DNA of 64,000 nt from Pseudomonadota bacterium (GCA_023423895.1 JAFAER010000160.1:62001-126000), one strand, 5' to 3'; shown: positions 25,913-34,496, numbered from the stretch's first letter. Notes: generated by a model from the sequence alone, not told the origin. A program made the numbers and translations.

Positions 25913-26794
25913 ATGAGGCGGGGGCCGTTCGCCACTGTCACCACGCTGTCCCGGGCACCGGCGCTTGCCGCGTTTACGGCATCCGTCGCGCTCGCGCTCG
26001 CTGCGTCTGCCGGGTGCAAGGGCTCGGGGCCGGATGCCAAGTCGTCTGCGCTCGCGCACACGGGCGAGTCGTGGTGTCCGGAGCACTTCGAGGCGGGCCC
26101 GTCCGATACGTGCTTCGCCATCCCGGAGAACGCGGGCAAGGACACGCCGATCCTCGTCTACCTCCACGGCATGTACCAGGGCCACGGTTCGCCCGAGGAG
26201 TGGGCGGCCGTCAGCGTGGCGACGAAGCACGGCTTTGCCGTCGTCATCCCGCGCGGCAAGCGTGGTCTCTGCGCGTGGCGCGCGGAGCTGAAGGAGCACT
26301 TCTGCTGGCCGCAGGACGCCGAGGACACGCACTCGATCAAGAGCCTCGTCGCCGAGTGGGATCGCGTCCTCTGGCAGGTCGACGCGCTTCTCGAGGGCGG
26401 AACGCACAAGCGCTACGTGCTCGGCTCTTCGAACGGCGGCTACTTCGCGTCGTTCCTCGCGACGCACTCGATGTTCCCGGGCCAGGCGTACGCCGTCGTC
26501 AACGGAGGCCCGATGGGCCCGCCGTCCGGCAAGGCGAAGCCGGTGCCCATGTTGCTCGTCGCAGGGCAACAAGACGCATCCGAGCAGCCCTCGCAGAGCT
26601 CGATGAAGGAGCTGCACGAGACGCTCGCGAAGGCGAGCTGGGCCCACGGCTTCTGCCCGCGTCCGGGCGGCGCCACGCTCACGACGGCCGACGTCGAGTC
26701 CGCGGTCCGCTTCTTCAAGCACGACGCGGACGGCAGCCTGAAGGTCCAGAACGGGACGTACCCCTGCGACGGAGCCGTTGCTGCACGGAAGTAA
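25913..26794 (+). CDS. Alpha/beta-hydrolase lipoprotein (PHB-depolymerase/esterase-like)
   Basis: 293 aa. Start at the ATG just after engB, with the adjoining GAGG as a weak ribosome site. Lipobox ASAGC (Cys35). The fold is an alpha/beta hydrolase: oxyanion segment VYLHGMYQGHG, nucleophile elbow GSSNGGYFAS (Ser) and an Asp after strand 6 (VAGQQDASE). A clear catalytic His is less obvious, and the C-terminus has Cys pairs likely to be oxidised. Substrate unknown. Exported and membrane-anchored. Confidence 0.8.
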   Translation: MRRGPFATVTTLSRAPALAAFTASVALALAASAGCKGSGPDAKSSALAHTGESWCPEHFEAGPSDTCFAIPENAGKDTPILVYLHGMYQGHGSPEEWAAVSVATKHGFAVVIPRGKRGLCAWRAELKEHFCWPQDAEDTHSIKSLVAEWDRVLWQVDALLEGGTHKRYVLGSSNGGYFASFLATHSMFPGQAYAVVNGGPMGPPSGKAKPVPMLLVAGQQDASEQPSQSSMKELHETLAKASWAHGFCPRPGGATLTTADVESAVRFFKHDADGSLKVQNGTYPCDGAVAARK

Positions 26795-26847
26795 ACGCGA
26801 CGCTTGAAAGGCGCGTGGGGCTGCGCTATTCGTTCGCCTCGCTCACC

Positions 26848-26919
26848 GGGCGCATAACTCAGCGGTAGAGTGCGACCTTCACACGGTTGAAGTCACAGGT
26901 TCAAATCCTGTTGCGCCCA
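26848..26919 (+). tRNA. tRNA-Val (anticodon CAC)
   Basis: Acceptor GGGCGCA/TGCGCCC, D-arm ACTC/GAGT, anticodon stem CGACC/GGTTG (one G-U pair) with loop TTCACAC (CAC at 26880-26882), and a T-arm ACAGG..CCTGT with TTCAAAT loop. The discriminator is A and CCA is not encoded. Reads GUG. Confidence 0.96.
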
Positions 26920-26939
26920 CAAGCTAAGTCGCTGGAAGC

Positions 26940-26979
26940 AGCCGGTTCGAGGTGGTCACCTCAGCCGGCTTTCTTCTTG
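26940..26979 (+). terminator. Intrinsic terminator after tRNA-Val
   Basis: Nested stems AGCCGG/CCGGCT and GAGGTG/CACCTC followed by TTTCTTCTT, 20 nt after the tRNA. The pyrimidine tract and position support Rho-independent termination. Confidence 0.8.
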
Positions 26980-27218
26980 GCCTCCCTCCCGACCGTCCCA
27001 CATCAGCCGTCCCACACGGCGACGGTCGACTAGGCGGAGCACCTTCGGGATGCGGCCCTCTGCTCATCGCCGCAGCCAGGCACCAGCGTCCGAGAGCAAC
27101 CACTCCGTGTCCGGACTGCCGCGAGGCCACCGGGGTGAAGTCTGGTTGCGAGAGTGCGGGCCAGGGCGGGGGAGCGCGCAGCTTCTCACAAGCTGGCCTC
27201 ACCCGGCGACCTCCCGCG

Positions 27219-27989
27219 TCACGATGGGCGGCCGCCACTCGCGCGGATCACCTCGCCCGTCACTGCCGTATTGAGTGCCGAGCAGAGAAAGACGATCGTC
27301 GGCGCGACCTCCTCGGGGGGAAGCAGACGCCGAATCGGGTAGGCCTTCTCGCGCTGCTCGCGGATGGCCGAGGGCAGCGCCGCCGTCATGTGCTCGGTCA
27401 GGGTCGCACCGGGAACGACGACGTTGATGAGGACGCCCATCGGTCCGAGCTCCCTCGCGAGGGTGTTCGTCAGGCCGTGAAGGCCGGCCTTTGCAGCACC
27501 ATACGCGCTCCCGCCGGAGACGCCATCCAACGCCACCCCGGAGGAGATGTTCACGATGCGCCCCCAGTTGCGCGCGCGCATCGACGGTAAGACGGCTTGA
27601 ATCGCCGCGTACGCCCCCTCGAAGTTTGCGCGAAAGATCCGTTGCCACTCCGCCTGGGGCACGTCCTCGAAGAGCGGCATGTCCCACGGCTTGCGGTCGC
27701 CCCAGAGAACGGCGTTGTTCACGAGCACATCAACGCTGCCCCATCGTTGGGTCGCGGCGATCGCGGCGTCGCGAACCGTCTCGAGCGCTTCGAGGTTCAT
27801 CGGGACGCAGATGGCCTCTCCACCGGCGCTCTCGATGGTGGAGACCACTTCTTCTGCTTTCGCGCGTTCGTGACGGTACGTCAGCGCGACGCGAGCTCCT
27901 TCGCGACCCAACTGGATCGCGACGGCTCTGCCGATCCCCTGCGATCCCCCTGTTATCAGCGCGACGCGTCCTGCGAGGTTCAAGTCCAT
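27219..27989 (-). CDS. SDR-family oxidoreductase
   Basis: 256 aa classical short-chain dehydrogenase: cofactor motif TGGSQGIG near 14-21, NNA (about 91), catalytic Ser in NISSG and YGAAK (YxxxK). FabG-like length. The residue after beta2 is TYRHERAK, suggesting NADPH. Divergent from a TetR regulator with a perfect palindrome between them, so it is probably that regulator's target; the substrate is likely whatever the regulator senses. Confidence 0.88.
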   Translation of the reverse strand: MDLNLAGRVALITGGSQGIGRAVAIQLGREGARVALTYRHERAKAEEVVSTIESAGGEAICVPMNLEALETVRDAAIAATQRWGSVDVLVNNAVLWGDRKPWDMPLFEDVPQAEWQRIFRANFEGAYAAIQAVLPSMRARNWGRIVNISSGVALDGVSGGSAYGAAKAGLHGLTNTLARELGPMGVLINVVVPGATLTEHMTAALPSAIREQREKAYPIRRLLPPEEVAPTIVFLCSALNTAVTGEVIRASGGRPS

Positions 27990-28015
27990 GGCTCAGCGTG
28001 GCACGCGGTCAGCGA

Positions 28016-28036
28016 TAGTGGAAGTTAATTCCACTA
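28016..28036. promoter_or_regulatory. Perfect inverted repeat, candidate TetR operator
   Basis: TAGTGGAA-GTTAA-TTCCACTA, 8-bp arms around a 5-nt centre, midway in the 81-bp gap between the divergent SDR and TetR genes. Size and position are what an autoregulating TetR repressor needs to control both genes. Confidence 0.65.
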
Positions 28037-28070
28037 ACCCGACAGGGCGAAACGGCTACATTCGTCGCCG

Positions 28071-28661
28071 ATGGCGTCGCGGAAAAACGGCTTGGAACGC
28101 AAGGATGCCCTGCTGGACGCGGCGCTCGACTGCTTCGCTAGCCGCGGCATCCACGCGACGGGCATCGAGGCGGTGAGGAAGGCTGCGGGGGCTAGTCCGT
28201 CGAGCGTGTACCACCTGTTCGGCGGCGTGAACGATCTGGTGGTCGCGCTCTTGGTGCGAACTGCCGAGCGTTGGGTCGCGCACCTGACGAAGCGGGTGAT
28301 CGCGACGAAGACCGGCGAAGAGGCGGTCGCGGCGCTCGTCGATGGGCATCTGGAGTGGGTGCTCGCTCATCGAAAAGAGGCGCGCTTCCTCTACCAAGCG
28401 ACGGCTTTGGAGCTTGCAGGTTCCGAGCGCCAACGCCTTGATGTCTTCAAGAAGAAGCTGAAAGAGCCGCTGTTCGAGCATCTCAGCGGGTTCGCGAAAC
28501 GAGGCGAGCTACCCGCCTGGTCCACTGCGACGCTCGAGCTCGTGGTCCTCGGCCCTGCCCACGAGGCTTGCAGGCGGCTACTTGCCGGCGGTGACGTCGA
28601 TGTCGCGTGGATGCGACGCGCGCTTCCGCACCTTGCATGGAAGGCCGTCATCGAAACGTGA
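28071..28661 (+). CDS. TetR-family transcriptional regulator
   Basis: 196 aa. The N-terminal HTH (ALLDAALDCFASRGIHATGIEAVRKAAG followed by SPSSVYHLFGG) is canonical; the C-terminal domain is helical with FLYQATALELAGSERQR. Starts 35 nt after a perfect palindrome that it probably binds. Likely represses the divergent SDR gene and itself. Confidence 0.9.
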   Translation: MASRKNGLERKDALLDAALDCFASRGIHATGIEAVRKAAGASPSSVYHLFGGVNDLVVALLVRTAERWVAHLTKRVIATKTGEEAVAALVDGHLEWVLAHRKEARFLYQATALELAGSERQRLDVFKKKLKEPLFEHLSGFAKRGELPAWSTATLELVVLGPAHEACRRLLAGGDVDVAWMRRALPHLAWKAVIET

Positions 28662-28892
28662 CGCTCGCTCGCCCCGGTGTGGCCGACCGCTGGGGCTGCG
28701 CCCCTTTGCGACGTGACCGCGCGGGAGGACAACCCGCGCTCCAGAGGCCGTCTTCACTGAGACGTGACCGCGCGTGACCGACACGAGTCGGGGCGAGTCC
28801 CCGCGCGCGAGGCGCCATGAGATGCCGGTCGACCTGCCTCATGACTGCGGCTGCACGTTTGCCCCCACGTGCTTAGATGGACGACGCCGCCG

Positions 28893-29483
28893 ATGTCCTC
28901 CACGCAGCTCCCTCGTCCACTTCCCGAGAAGATGCGGGTCGAAGAGGACGAGCGCTCGCTGCGGATCTCCTGGCGCTGGTTCACCGAACAGCACGTCCTC
29001 TTGCTCCTGTGCTGCCTCTGCTGGAACGGCTTTCTGGTTCTCTGGTACGGGAACGTTCGCGGATTTCGTGGTCATGTCGTCGGCTGGGGGGCTGTCCTGT
29101 TTCCGCTGCTCCACGTCGCCGCCGGCGTGTGGTTGACGTACACGACGCTGTCTGGCCTCGTGAACCGTACGAAGGTCGAGCTGACGACCTCGGAGAGACC
29201 AGGGAGCTACCGCAATCCGTCGGCAGTCACGGGCAAGCTAGCCGTACGCCACGGTCCGATCCCGTGGCGCGGCAACCTCTCGCTCGCGGCCGAAGATGTG
29301 CGGCGCCTCTTCGTTGCGAGCCGCGACGTGAAGGTCGGCAAGCGTGGAAGGAAGATCGTCCATGACCTCTTCGCCGTCGATCGCTCCGAGACGCCGCGGC
29401 CTCTCCTCGTCGGCGTCGAGCACGGCATCGCAGTTTCCGTGAAGGCGCTGCTCGACCGGCGCCTCGGCCTGACCGACGGTTGA
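28893..29483 (+). CDS. Two-helix membrane protein, unknown function
   Basis: 196 aa from the ATG at 28893 (a GTG at 28869 would add eight residues). Two hydrophobic helices (about residues 35-55 and 65-90: LLLLCCLCWNGFLVLWYG and LFPLLHVAAGVWLTYTTL) are followed by a soluble domain of ~100 residues with a beta-rich pattern, reminiscent of PH-like/DUF membrane proteins. No family assigned with confidence. It stands alone before the gene-poor repeat region. Confidence 0.7.
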   Translation: MSSTQLPRPLPEKMRVEEDERSLRISWRWFTEQHVLLLLCCLCWNGFLVLWYGNVRGFRGHVVGWGAVLFPLLHVAAGVWLTYTTLSGLVNRTKVELTTSERPGSYRNPSAVTGKLAVRHGPIPWRGNLSLAAEDVRRLFVASRDVKVGKRGRKIVHDLFAVDRSETPRPLLVGVEHGIAVSVKALLDRRLGLTDG

Positions 29484-30102
29484 ACACCACTGGGCGCTTC
29501 GGGTGTGGTCGCCGACTACCACGACGACGCCCAGCGGGAGAATCGGTGGCGCACCCATCGCCATCCGTCCGCTGGCAGTCCACGTATTGAAGCCACTGCG
29601 GCGGAGCCACGCCCTTAGCTGCGCGAGAGGCTCACCGGCAGGCGGAAGGACGTCATAGCCGGGACGGCACCGCTAGCCCGGCGAGCTCGTACAGCGCCGT
29701 TCGCGCTTCCATGAAGCCTGCCTCGGCGATCTTGTCGATTGCGGGGCCGCCCGAGCAGACGAATTCGGTCGAGACCGACGCGAGCGCCAGTGACCGAATA
29801 CCCGCTCGACGCGCTTGCCGAGCTCGAGGACGAAGCGGTACCCGTGCGGCTTCGCGTCGAGCCCGCGCGCGGCGGCTGGCGGGCCGAGCCGGTGGCTGCC
29901 TGAGGGCGCGCCATCGCGCGGGTGGCGGTCCGCGCGCGAGGCGTCTTGCATTCCTCCCCGGTTGGCCGCCGGCCCACGAGCTCTCGCACGTCCGCGTCGC
30001 AGCGGTCGGGCGCGCCGCGCGTCGCGCGAAGATGCCCGACGCGCCCCTGACGAACGGCTCGACCGCGACACCGACCGACAGTCCCGCCTGAGGGCGCCAG
30101 CA
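29484..30102. other. Gene-poor stretch with possible decayed coding remnants
   Basis: No intact gene is convincing. On the minus strand, protein-like text appears in two different frames: one containing PHGYRFVLELGKRVERV and, in another, LALASVSTEFVCSGGPAID continuing to EARTALYELAGL near 29680-29800. This looks like a frameshifted gene remnant. The remaining ORFs are Arg/Ser-rich shadows. Confidence 0.35.
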
Positions 30103-30373
30103 GCATCTCGAGATCCCCGGAGCACGGGGCAGGGGGGCCTTTCGGGCATCTCGAGATGCGCCGGACGCGTGGGGATCGACCACTTGGAGCATCTCGAGAT
30201 GCGGGGGCGCGCGAGGGATTCGCTTACTTGGAGCATCTCGACATGCCGACCGAGATAGGGCACCGACCCTTTTGAGCATCTCGAGATGCAGCGCGCGGAG
30301 GGATCCGCTTACTTGGAGCATCTCGATGTTCCGACCTGGATAGCGAGATGACACTTGGAGCATCTCGAGATGC
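30103..30373. repeat. Seven regularly spaced palindromic repeats (period 42-44 bp)
   Basis: The palindrome GCATCTCGAGATGC or a one- to few-base variant starts at 30103, 30146, 30189, 30233, 30276, 30318 and 30360, giving spacings of 43, 43, 44, 43, 42 and 42. Most copies are preceded by ACTTGGA, so the conserved core is about 20 nt and the spacer about 22-24 nt. Spacers of units 3 and 5 resemble each other, and so do those of units 4 and 6, suggesting an ancestral two-unit duplication. No cas genes are nearby. Confidence 0.85.
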
Positions 30374-30858
30374 GTGGAGGTCGCGGTGCGCCACCGAGGT
30401 GTGCTCCTGCGCACGGAGTGCTGCCCCCGGATGTACGACCCTCCCATCTCCTCGTCCTGTTGCCTGTTGCCTCCTCGCGGAATGTGGGGCGTCACGATGC
30501 TCTCACGCAAAGGTCGAGCTCCTGACGACATCGACGGGTACACGAGCGCGTCGCCTCGCTCACCGAGCTCCCGACGACGTGGTCGCTCGAGGATGCCCAG
30601 GCGTTGCACGACATGCTCGACGCCATCGAAGCGTCGGAAGCCGACCGAGCCCGGACCGCCCGACGATGGTCGCGACCCGGTGGCAAGACTCCGGGCGGCG
30701 TTCGGTGTCTGCGTGGGCCTCGAGGAGATCGAGTCGTCGTCGATGGGGGAATGCAGTTGACGTCGACCAGGGCGCATCTGGAAGCGAGACCGCGAGTGAT
30801 CTAGTCTGCTCCAATTGCTGCGCCCCCGCGTGCTCGAAGGAAGCTTGCTCACCGGTCG
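30374..30858. other. Gap before cassette A; possible small-gene remnant
   Basis: About 485 nt. Around 30541-30660 one plus frame reads HERVASLTELPTTWSLEDAQ and HDMLDAIEASEADRA, which looks like real protein, but it has a stop at 30523 and no start codon ahead of it. A second frame carries MLSRKGRAPDDIDGY just upstream, suggesting a frameshifted small gene. The promoter of cassette A should lie at the right end; no consensus is clear. Confidence 0.35.
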
Positions 30859-31941
30859 ATGACGCGCCGGTGGGGAGCAGGAGCGTGCGCTGTGCTCTTC
30901 GCGCTCTCGGTCGGCAAGGCGGCGCAGGCGGCGGCGTCGCGGTTCGAGCTGACGTGGTCGCATCCGTCCGTCGAGCATCCGTGCATCTCCGACGACGAGT
31001 TGAAACGCGCGGTCGCCGAGAGGCTCGGTCGCGATCCGTTCGTCGCCGCCGGGGACGGGGAGATCGCCGTCGAGGGCAACGAGCTGCCGAGGACCGGAGG
31101 CCAGCTTCGCGCGCGGATCGTCCAGCGCGATCGCGAGGGGCGGACCCTCGGGACGCGGGAGCTCGAGGCGACGACCTGCGACGAGCTCCGCCGCTCGGCC
31201 ACGTTCGTCGTCTTTCTCATCGTCGATCCGGACGCCGCGTTCGGCGGAGCGACCAACGCACCGGCGCAGCAGCCGCCGCCTCCCGAGCGGCGGCCCGAGG
31301 ACACCACGCCGACGACCGAGCCCCGGCCGCCTGAAACGAACGAGGGCCGTGAGAAGTCGGGCAAAGCGGCGACGCGGCCTCCCGCGAAGAACGTCGTGCC
31401 CGCACCGCGACCGCGGAGCGCACCCGGCGAACCGATGCCCGTCGATCTCGGGCTGGCGCTCGTCGTCTCGAACGGCCTGCTCCCGAAGCCCGACGTCGGG
31501 CCCGCGGTCACGCTCGGGCTTGCGCCGCTAGCGCTTCCGATCCGCTTCGAATGGCGCGCGAGCTACCGCGTCGCGGTTCAGTCCGTCGAGGGGTATGATT
31601 TCAGCGCGGTCGAGCAACAGTGGCGAGCGTGTTTTTCCCAGCGAGTGTTCGGCGCTGCGTTCGCGACGGCGTGCGGCGGGGCGACCTGGACGGCGATCCT
31701 CCCGGAGGCGCGTGGCCTTGCGCGCGGGGATCAGACGCCGAAGACCGTCTTCAGCCCAACCGTTGCGGTCGTGCCATCGCTCGAGGTCGGCGACACGCGG
31801 CTCTCGTTCGACTTCGGGCTGTCGTTCCCATACCCGCGATATGCCTTCACCTTTCGGGAGGAGGGGCGCGCGCTGCCGCTCCACGAGGTCAGCCGTTTCG
31901 TCTGGTCGGCCGGAATCGGAGCCTCCAGGTCATTTCGTTAG
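30859..31941 (+). CDS. Cassette A-1: exported Pro-linker protein, beta-barrel-like
   Basis: 360 aa. Sec signal peptide (1-25, ending QAAA), an N-terminal domain with HPCISDDELKRAVAERLG and a second Cys in TTCDELRRSATFVVFLIV, a Pro/Glu/Thr-rich linker (~120-190), and a C-terminal half with alternating hydrophobic strands ending in Phe-Arg, as in an outer-membrane beta barrel. The architecture matches the gene at 44558. First gene of cassette A; only 12 nt separate it from the sigma factor. Function unknown; possibly an envelope sensor or anchor for the sigma system. Confidence 0.7.
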   Translation: MTRRWGAGACAVLFALSVGKAAQAAASRFELTWSHPSVEHPCISDDELKRAVAERLGRDPFVAAGDGEIAVEGNELPRTGGQLRARIVQRDREGRTLGTRELEATTCDELRRSATFVVFLIVDPDAAFGGATNAPAQQPPPPERRPEDTTPTTEPRPPETNEGREKSGKAATRPPAKNVVPAPRPRSAPGEPMPVDLGLALVVSNGLLPKPDVGPAVTLGLAPLALPIRFEWRASYRVAVQSVEGYDFSAVEQQWRACFSQRVFGAAFATACGGATWTAILPEARGLARGDQTPKTVFSPTVAVVPSLEVGDTRLSFDFGLSFPYPRYAFTFREEGRALPLHEVSRFVWSAGIGASRSFR

Positions 31942-31953
31942 AAAGAAAACGGC

Positions 31954-32547
31954 GTGGGGAACCAAGAGCCTGATGTGACCCCCGCGTCGCGCATGAAGCT
32001 CGCCGTCTCCGCGGTCGAGCCAGTGTCGGTGACGGCCACGGACATGTTCCGTGAGCACGGGCGTTACGCGTTTCGTCTCCTCCGGCGCCTGGGCGTGCGC
32101 GAAGCGGACGTCGACGACGTGCTCCAGGAGGTCTTCGTCGTCGTCCATCGCAAGCTGCCCGAGTTCGATCCGACCCGTTCGGGCCGGGCCTGGCTCTACG
32201 GCATCTGCGTTCGGTTCGCCGCAAGCTATCGCCGGAGCCACCGGAATCGACGCGAGCTGCCGGTCGAAGACGAGATGGAGCCGGTCGATCGCGATGCCGC
32301 GACGCCGCTCGAGATCCTCGAGACGAGGAAGTCGCTCGCCGCCCTCGACATCATGCTCGCCGAGCTGCCCGATCCGAAGCGCGAAGTGTTCGTGCTCCAC
32401 GTCATCGAGGACCTCCCGATGCAGGAGGTCGCCGAAGCGCTCGGCTGCCCACTCCACACTGCGTACACACGATTTTACGCCGCGAAGAAGCTCTTCGAAG
32501 CGGCCGCCCGACGCGCACGCGCCCGCGCGCAAATGGATTTGCCATGA
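31954..32547 (+). CDS. Cassette A-2: ECF-type RNA polymerase sigma factor
   Basis: 197 aa, GTG start. Region 2 (about 30-95: MFREHGRYAFRLLRRLGV, VDDVLQEVFVVVHRKL, RAWLYGICVRFAASYRR) and region 4 (about 135-185: LAELPDPKREVFVLHVIED, MQEVAEALGCPLHTAYTRFYAAKK) are clear; region 3 is absent, as in ECF factors. The stop overlaps the membrane anti-sigma-like gene (ATGA). It probably directs transcription of the lipoprotein genes downstream. Homologue of the gene at 45723. Confidence 0.9.
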   Translation: MGNQEPDVTPASRMKLAVSAVEPVSVTATDMFREHGRYAFRLLRRLGVREADVDDVLQEVFVVVHRKLPEFDPTRSGRAWLYGICVRFAASYRRSHRNRRELPVEDEMEPVDRDAATPLEILETRKSLAALDIMLAELPDPKREVFVLHVIEDLPMQEVAEALGCPLHTAYTRFYAAKKLFEAAARRARARAQMDLP

Positions 32548-33269
32548 ACGATCGCCGCTGGGAATCGCTCGATCCCGCTGACGAGTCCTTCGTCGATCAC
32601 GCGCTTCGCGCCGGTCGCGGAGAGCTGCCGGACGACGCGCGGATGCGCGCCATGGAGCGCCGGCTCGGCGCCGCGCTCGAGCTCGAGAAAGACGTCCCTC
32701 CGTCCGGATGGTGGCGCTGGTCGCGCGTCGCCCCCGTCGTCGGCCTCGCCGTCGTGGCCCTCGGTGTTCGCGCCGTTTCTGGTCCGTCGGACCCGCCGTC
32801 ATCGTCGCCGTCTCCGTCGCCCTCGGTCGTCGCGGCTCCCGCGATCGCGACGAACACGCCGATCGCGCCGGCGCCGGCCGTCGAAACGCCGGCGTCGACC
32901 GTCGCCGTCGAGTCGTTGCCTACCGCGAAGATGGCCGAGCCCCCGCTCGCGAAGACGCCGAGCGCATCGGAGGCGAAGGCCCGTCCGCAGGTCGTCGCGG
33001 CGACGAGCGCTCCGAGCGACGAGCTCGCGATCCTCGAAGCGGCGAGCCGCGCGCTCGAGGCGAGCCCGGACAAGACCCTCGCGCTCACGGACGAGCACAT
33101 GAAGCGCTTCCGTGCACCGAAGTTCGCGCAGGAGCGCGAGCGCCTCGCCGTCGTCGCGCTCGTGCGGCTCGGACGTCGGGAAGAGGCCAAGCGCAGGGCA
33201 GATGCGTTCGAGGCAACGTTCCCCGAATCCGCGCACCTGACGCGTGTTCGTGAGCTCGTTCGCCCGTAG
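32544..33269 (+). CDS. Cassette A-3: single-pass anti-sigma-like membrane protein
   Basis: 241 aa. A cytoplasmic N-terminus (~60 aa, acidic/basic helices), one transmembrane helix (62-79), a Ser/Pro/Ala linker to ~165, then a helical, TPR-like C-terminal segment (LAILEAASRALEASPDK...RLGRREEAKRRADAFEATFP). Its place directly after the sigma gene with start/stop overlap is that of an anti-sigma factor, but there is no HxxxCxxC zinc motif, so the role is inferred. Same layout as its counterpart at 46313. Confidence 0.7.
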   Translation: MNDRRWESLDPADESFVDHALRAGRGELPDDARMRAMERRLGAALELEKDVPPSGWWRWSRVAPVVGLAVVALGVRAVSGPSDPPSSSPSPSPSVVAAPAIATNTPIAPAPAVETPASTVAVESLPTAKMAEPPLAKTPSASEAKARPQVVAATSAPSDELAILEAASRALEASPDKTLALTDEHMKRFRAPKFAQERERLAVVALVRLGRREEAKRRADAFEATFPESAHLTRVRELVRP

Positions 33270-33299
33270 TCGTCGAAGAAATCCTCTCGGAGCTCGATC

Positions 33300-34496
33300 A
33301 TGACTTGGAAAACCACAAGCGTGGTGCTTGGCATCGTTGCCGCCACGGCGCTCGCGTCGGCATGTTCGGCAGAGACGCGTTCCGTCGATCTCGGCGAGCG
33401 TTCCGGCTCGTCGAGCGGCTTCGGAGGCGGAGTCGAAGCGGGGGCCGATGCCGGCACAGACGACGCTTCGACGTCGCTGCTTCTCTGCGCGACCTCCGAA
33501 TGCCCGGCCGGCACGGCCACCTGCGAGACCTCTCGCTCGCGGTGTGACATCGATCTCATGAACGATCGAAACAACTGCGGTGCGTGTGGCGCGGCGTGCC
33601 CTGCAGACGACCATACGATCATGGGAGTCCCTGGGCTCGACGTCCAGTTCTTCTGCTCGGCCGGCAAGTGCGAGATGATGTGCGCGCCGAAACACGGCGA
33701 CTGCGACGGCATCCCCGACAACGGGTGCGAGAGCTCGCTCGACACGCGCGACAACTGCGGAGCCTGCGGTGTGAAGTGTCCGGGCGACGAGCCGTGCATG
33801 GAAGGCGTTTGTGGCTGCCTGCCGCCGCTGATCAATTGCCATGGCAATTGCGTCAACCCGAAGGCCGACACGTGGAACTGCGGAGGGTGCGACGTCGTTT
33901 GCGAAGACCCGTCGCCCGCACCGTGGGACCACAACTACGGCATGATGTGCCTGGCCCCGCCCGGTGGCTCGGCGGTCTGCACGAAGACGTGTTTTCCCGG
34001 CTACGGCGACTGCGACGAGGACCTGGAGGCGAACGGATGCGAGCAGCGTCTCAACTCCGACCAACACTGCGGAGCGTGCGGTAACGCTTGTACGAACGGA
34101 ACCAAGTGCGTCCTGTCCGACGACACTTGGCAGTGCGGTTGCCCCACGGGGCAGCGGGCGTGCTTCAACAGCAACATCAACGCGCACGAGTGCCGCGATA
34201 TCCTGACCGACCCGTACAACTGCGGCGCCTGCGAGGTCCTCTGCCAGCACGGGCAAGAGCCCGACTCCGTCACCCCGTTCAGTGCTGGCGTGTGCCGCGG
34301 CGGCGTCTGCGACCTCGTGTGCAAGATCGGCCGCGGCGATTGCAACGGCTTCGCCGGTGACGGTTGCGAGGTCGATCTTCAGACCGACCCGCGAAACTGT
34401 GGCGCCTGCGGTAACGAGTGCAACCTCGCGCTCGGCCAGCCTTGCGTGAAGGGCGAGTGTGTGGTCGCCGAATGCCCGGAGGGCGAGACGAAATGA
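33300..34496 (+). CDS. Cassette A-4: Cys-rich repeat lipoprotein (NCGACG repeats)
   Basis: 398 aa. Lipobox LASAC (Cys22) and a Gly/Asp/Ser linker, then repeated units of ~40-60 residues containing NCGACG or variants (NCGACGAAC, NCGACGVKC, NCGGCDVVC, HCGACGNAC, NCGACEVLC, NCGACGNEC) alternating with GDC(D/N)G..(D/G)GCE segments. Dense Cys pairs imply disulphide-bonded, EGF-like small folds on the cell surface. This repeat class is common in myxobacteria and of unknown function. Paralogue of the gene at 47123. Confidence 0.85.
   Translation: MTWKTTSVVLGIVAATALASACSAETRSVDLGERSGSSSGFGGGVEAGADAGTDDASTSLLLCATSECPAGTATCETSRSRCDIDLMNDRNNCGACGAACPADDHTIMGVPGLDVQFFCSAGKCEMMCAPKHGDCDGIPDNGCESSLDTRDNCGACGVKCPGDEPCMEGVCGCLPPLINCHGNCVNPKADTWNCGGCDVVCEDPSPAPWDHNYGMMCLAPPGGSAVCTKTCFPGYGDCDEDLEANGCEQRLNSDQHCGACGNACTNGTKCVLSDDTWQCGCPTGQRACFNSNINAHECRDILTDPYNCGACEVLCQHGQEPDSVTPFSAGVCRGGVCDLVCKIGRGDCNGFAGDGCEVDLQTDPRNCGACGNECNLALGQPCVKGECVVAECPEGETK

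Noticed and set aside
27001..27218. Possible gene between the tRNA-Val terminator and the SDR gene
   Set aside because: Plus-strand ORFs here run into the SDR gene as antisense and show no protein-like pattern.
30103..30373. CRISPR array
   Set aside because: The conserved core is only about 20 nt and imperfect, some spacers resemble each other, and no cas gene is present in the window.
29653..30978. 441-aa minus-strand ORF across the repeat array
   Set aside because: The HLEMLQV-like peptide repeat is just the palindrome read in one frame; the 43-bp period breaks frame, and the rest is low-complexity Arg/Ser text.
33300..34496. Cys-rich repeat proteins as tryptophan synthase alpha subunits
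   Set aside because: From memory, some automatic annotations use this label for such proteins; there is no TIM-barrel sequence, only lipobox and NCGACG repeats.
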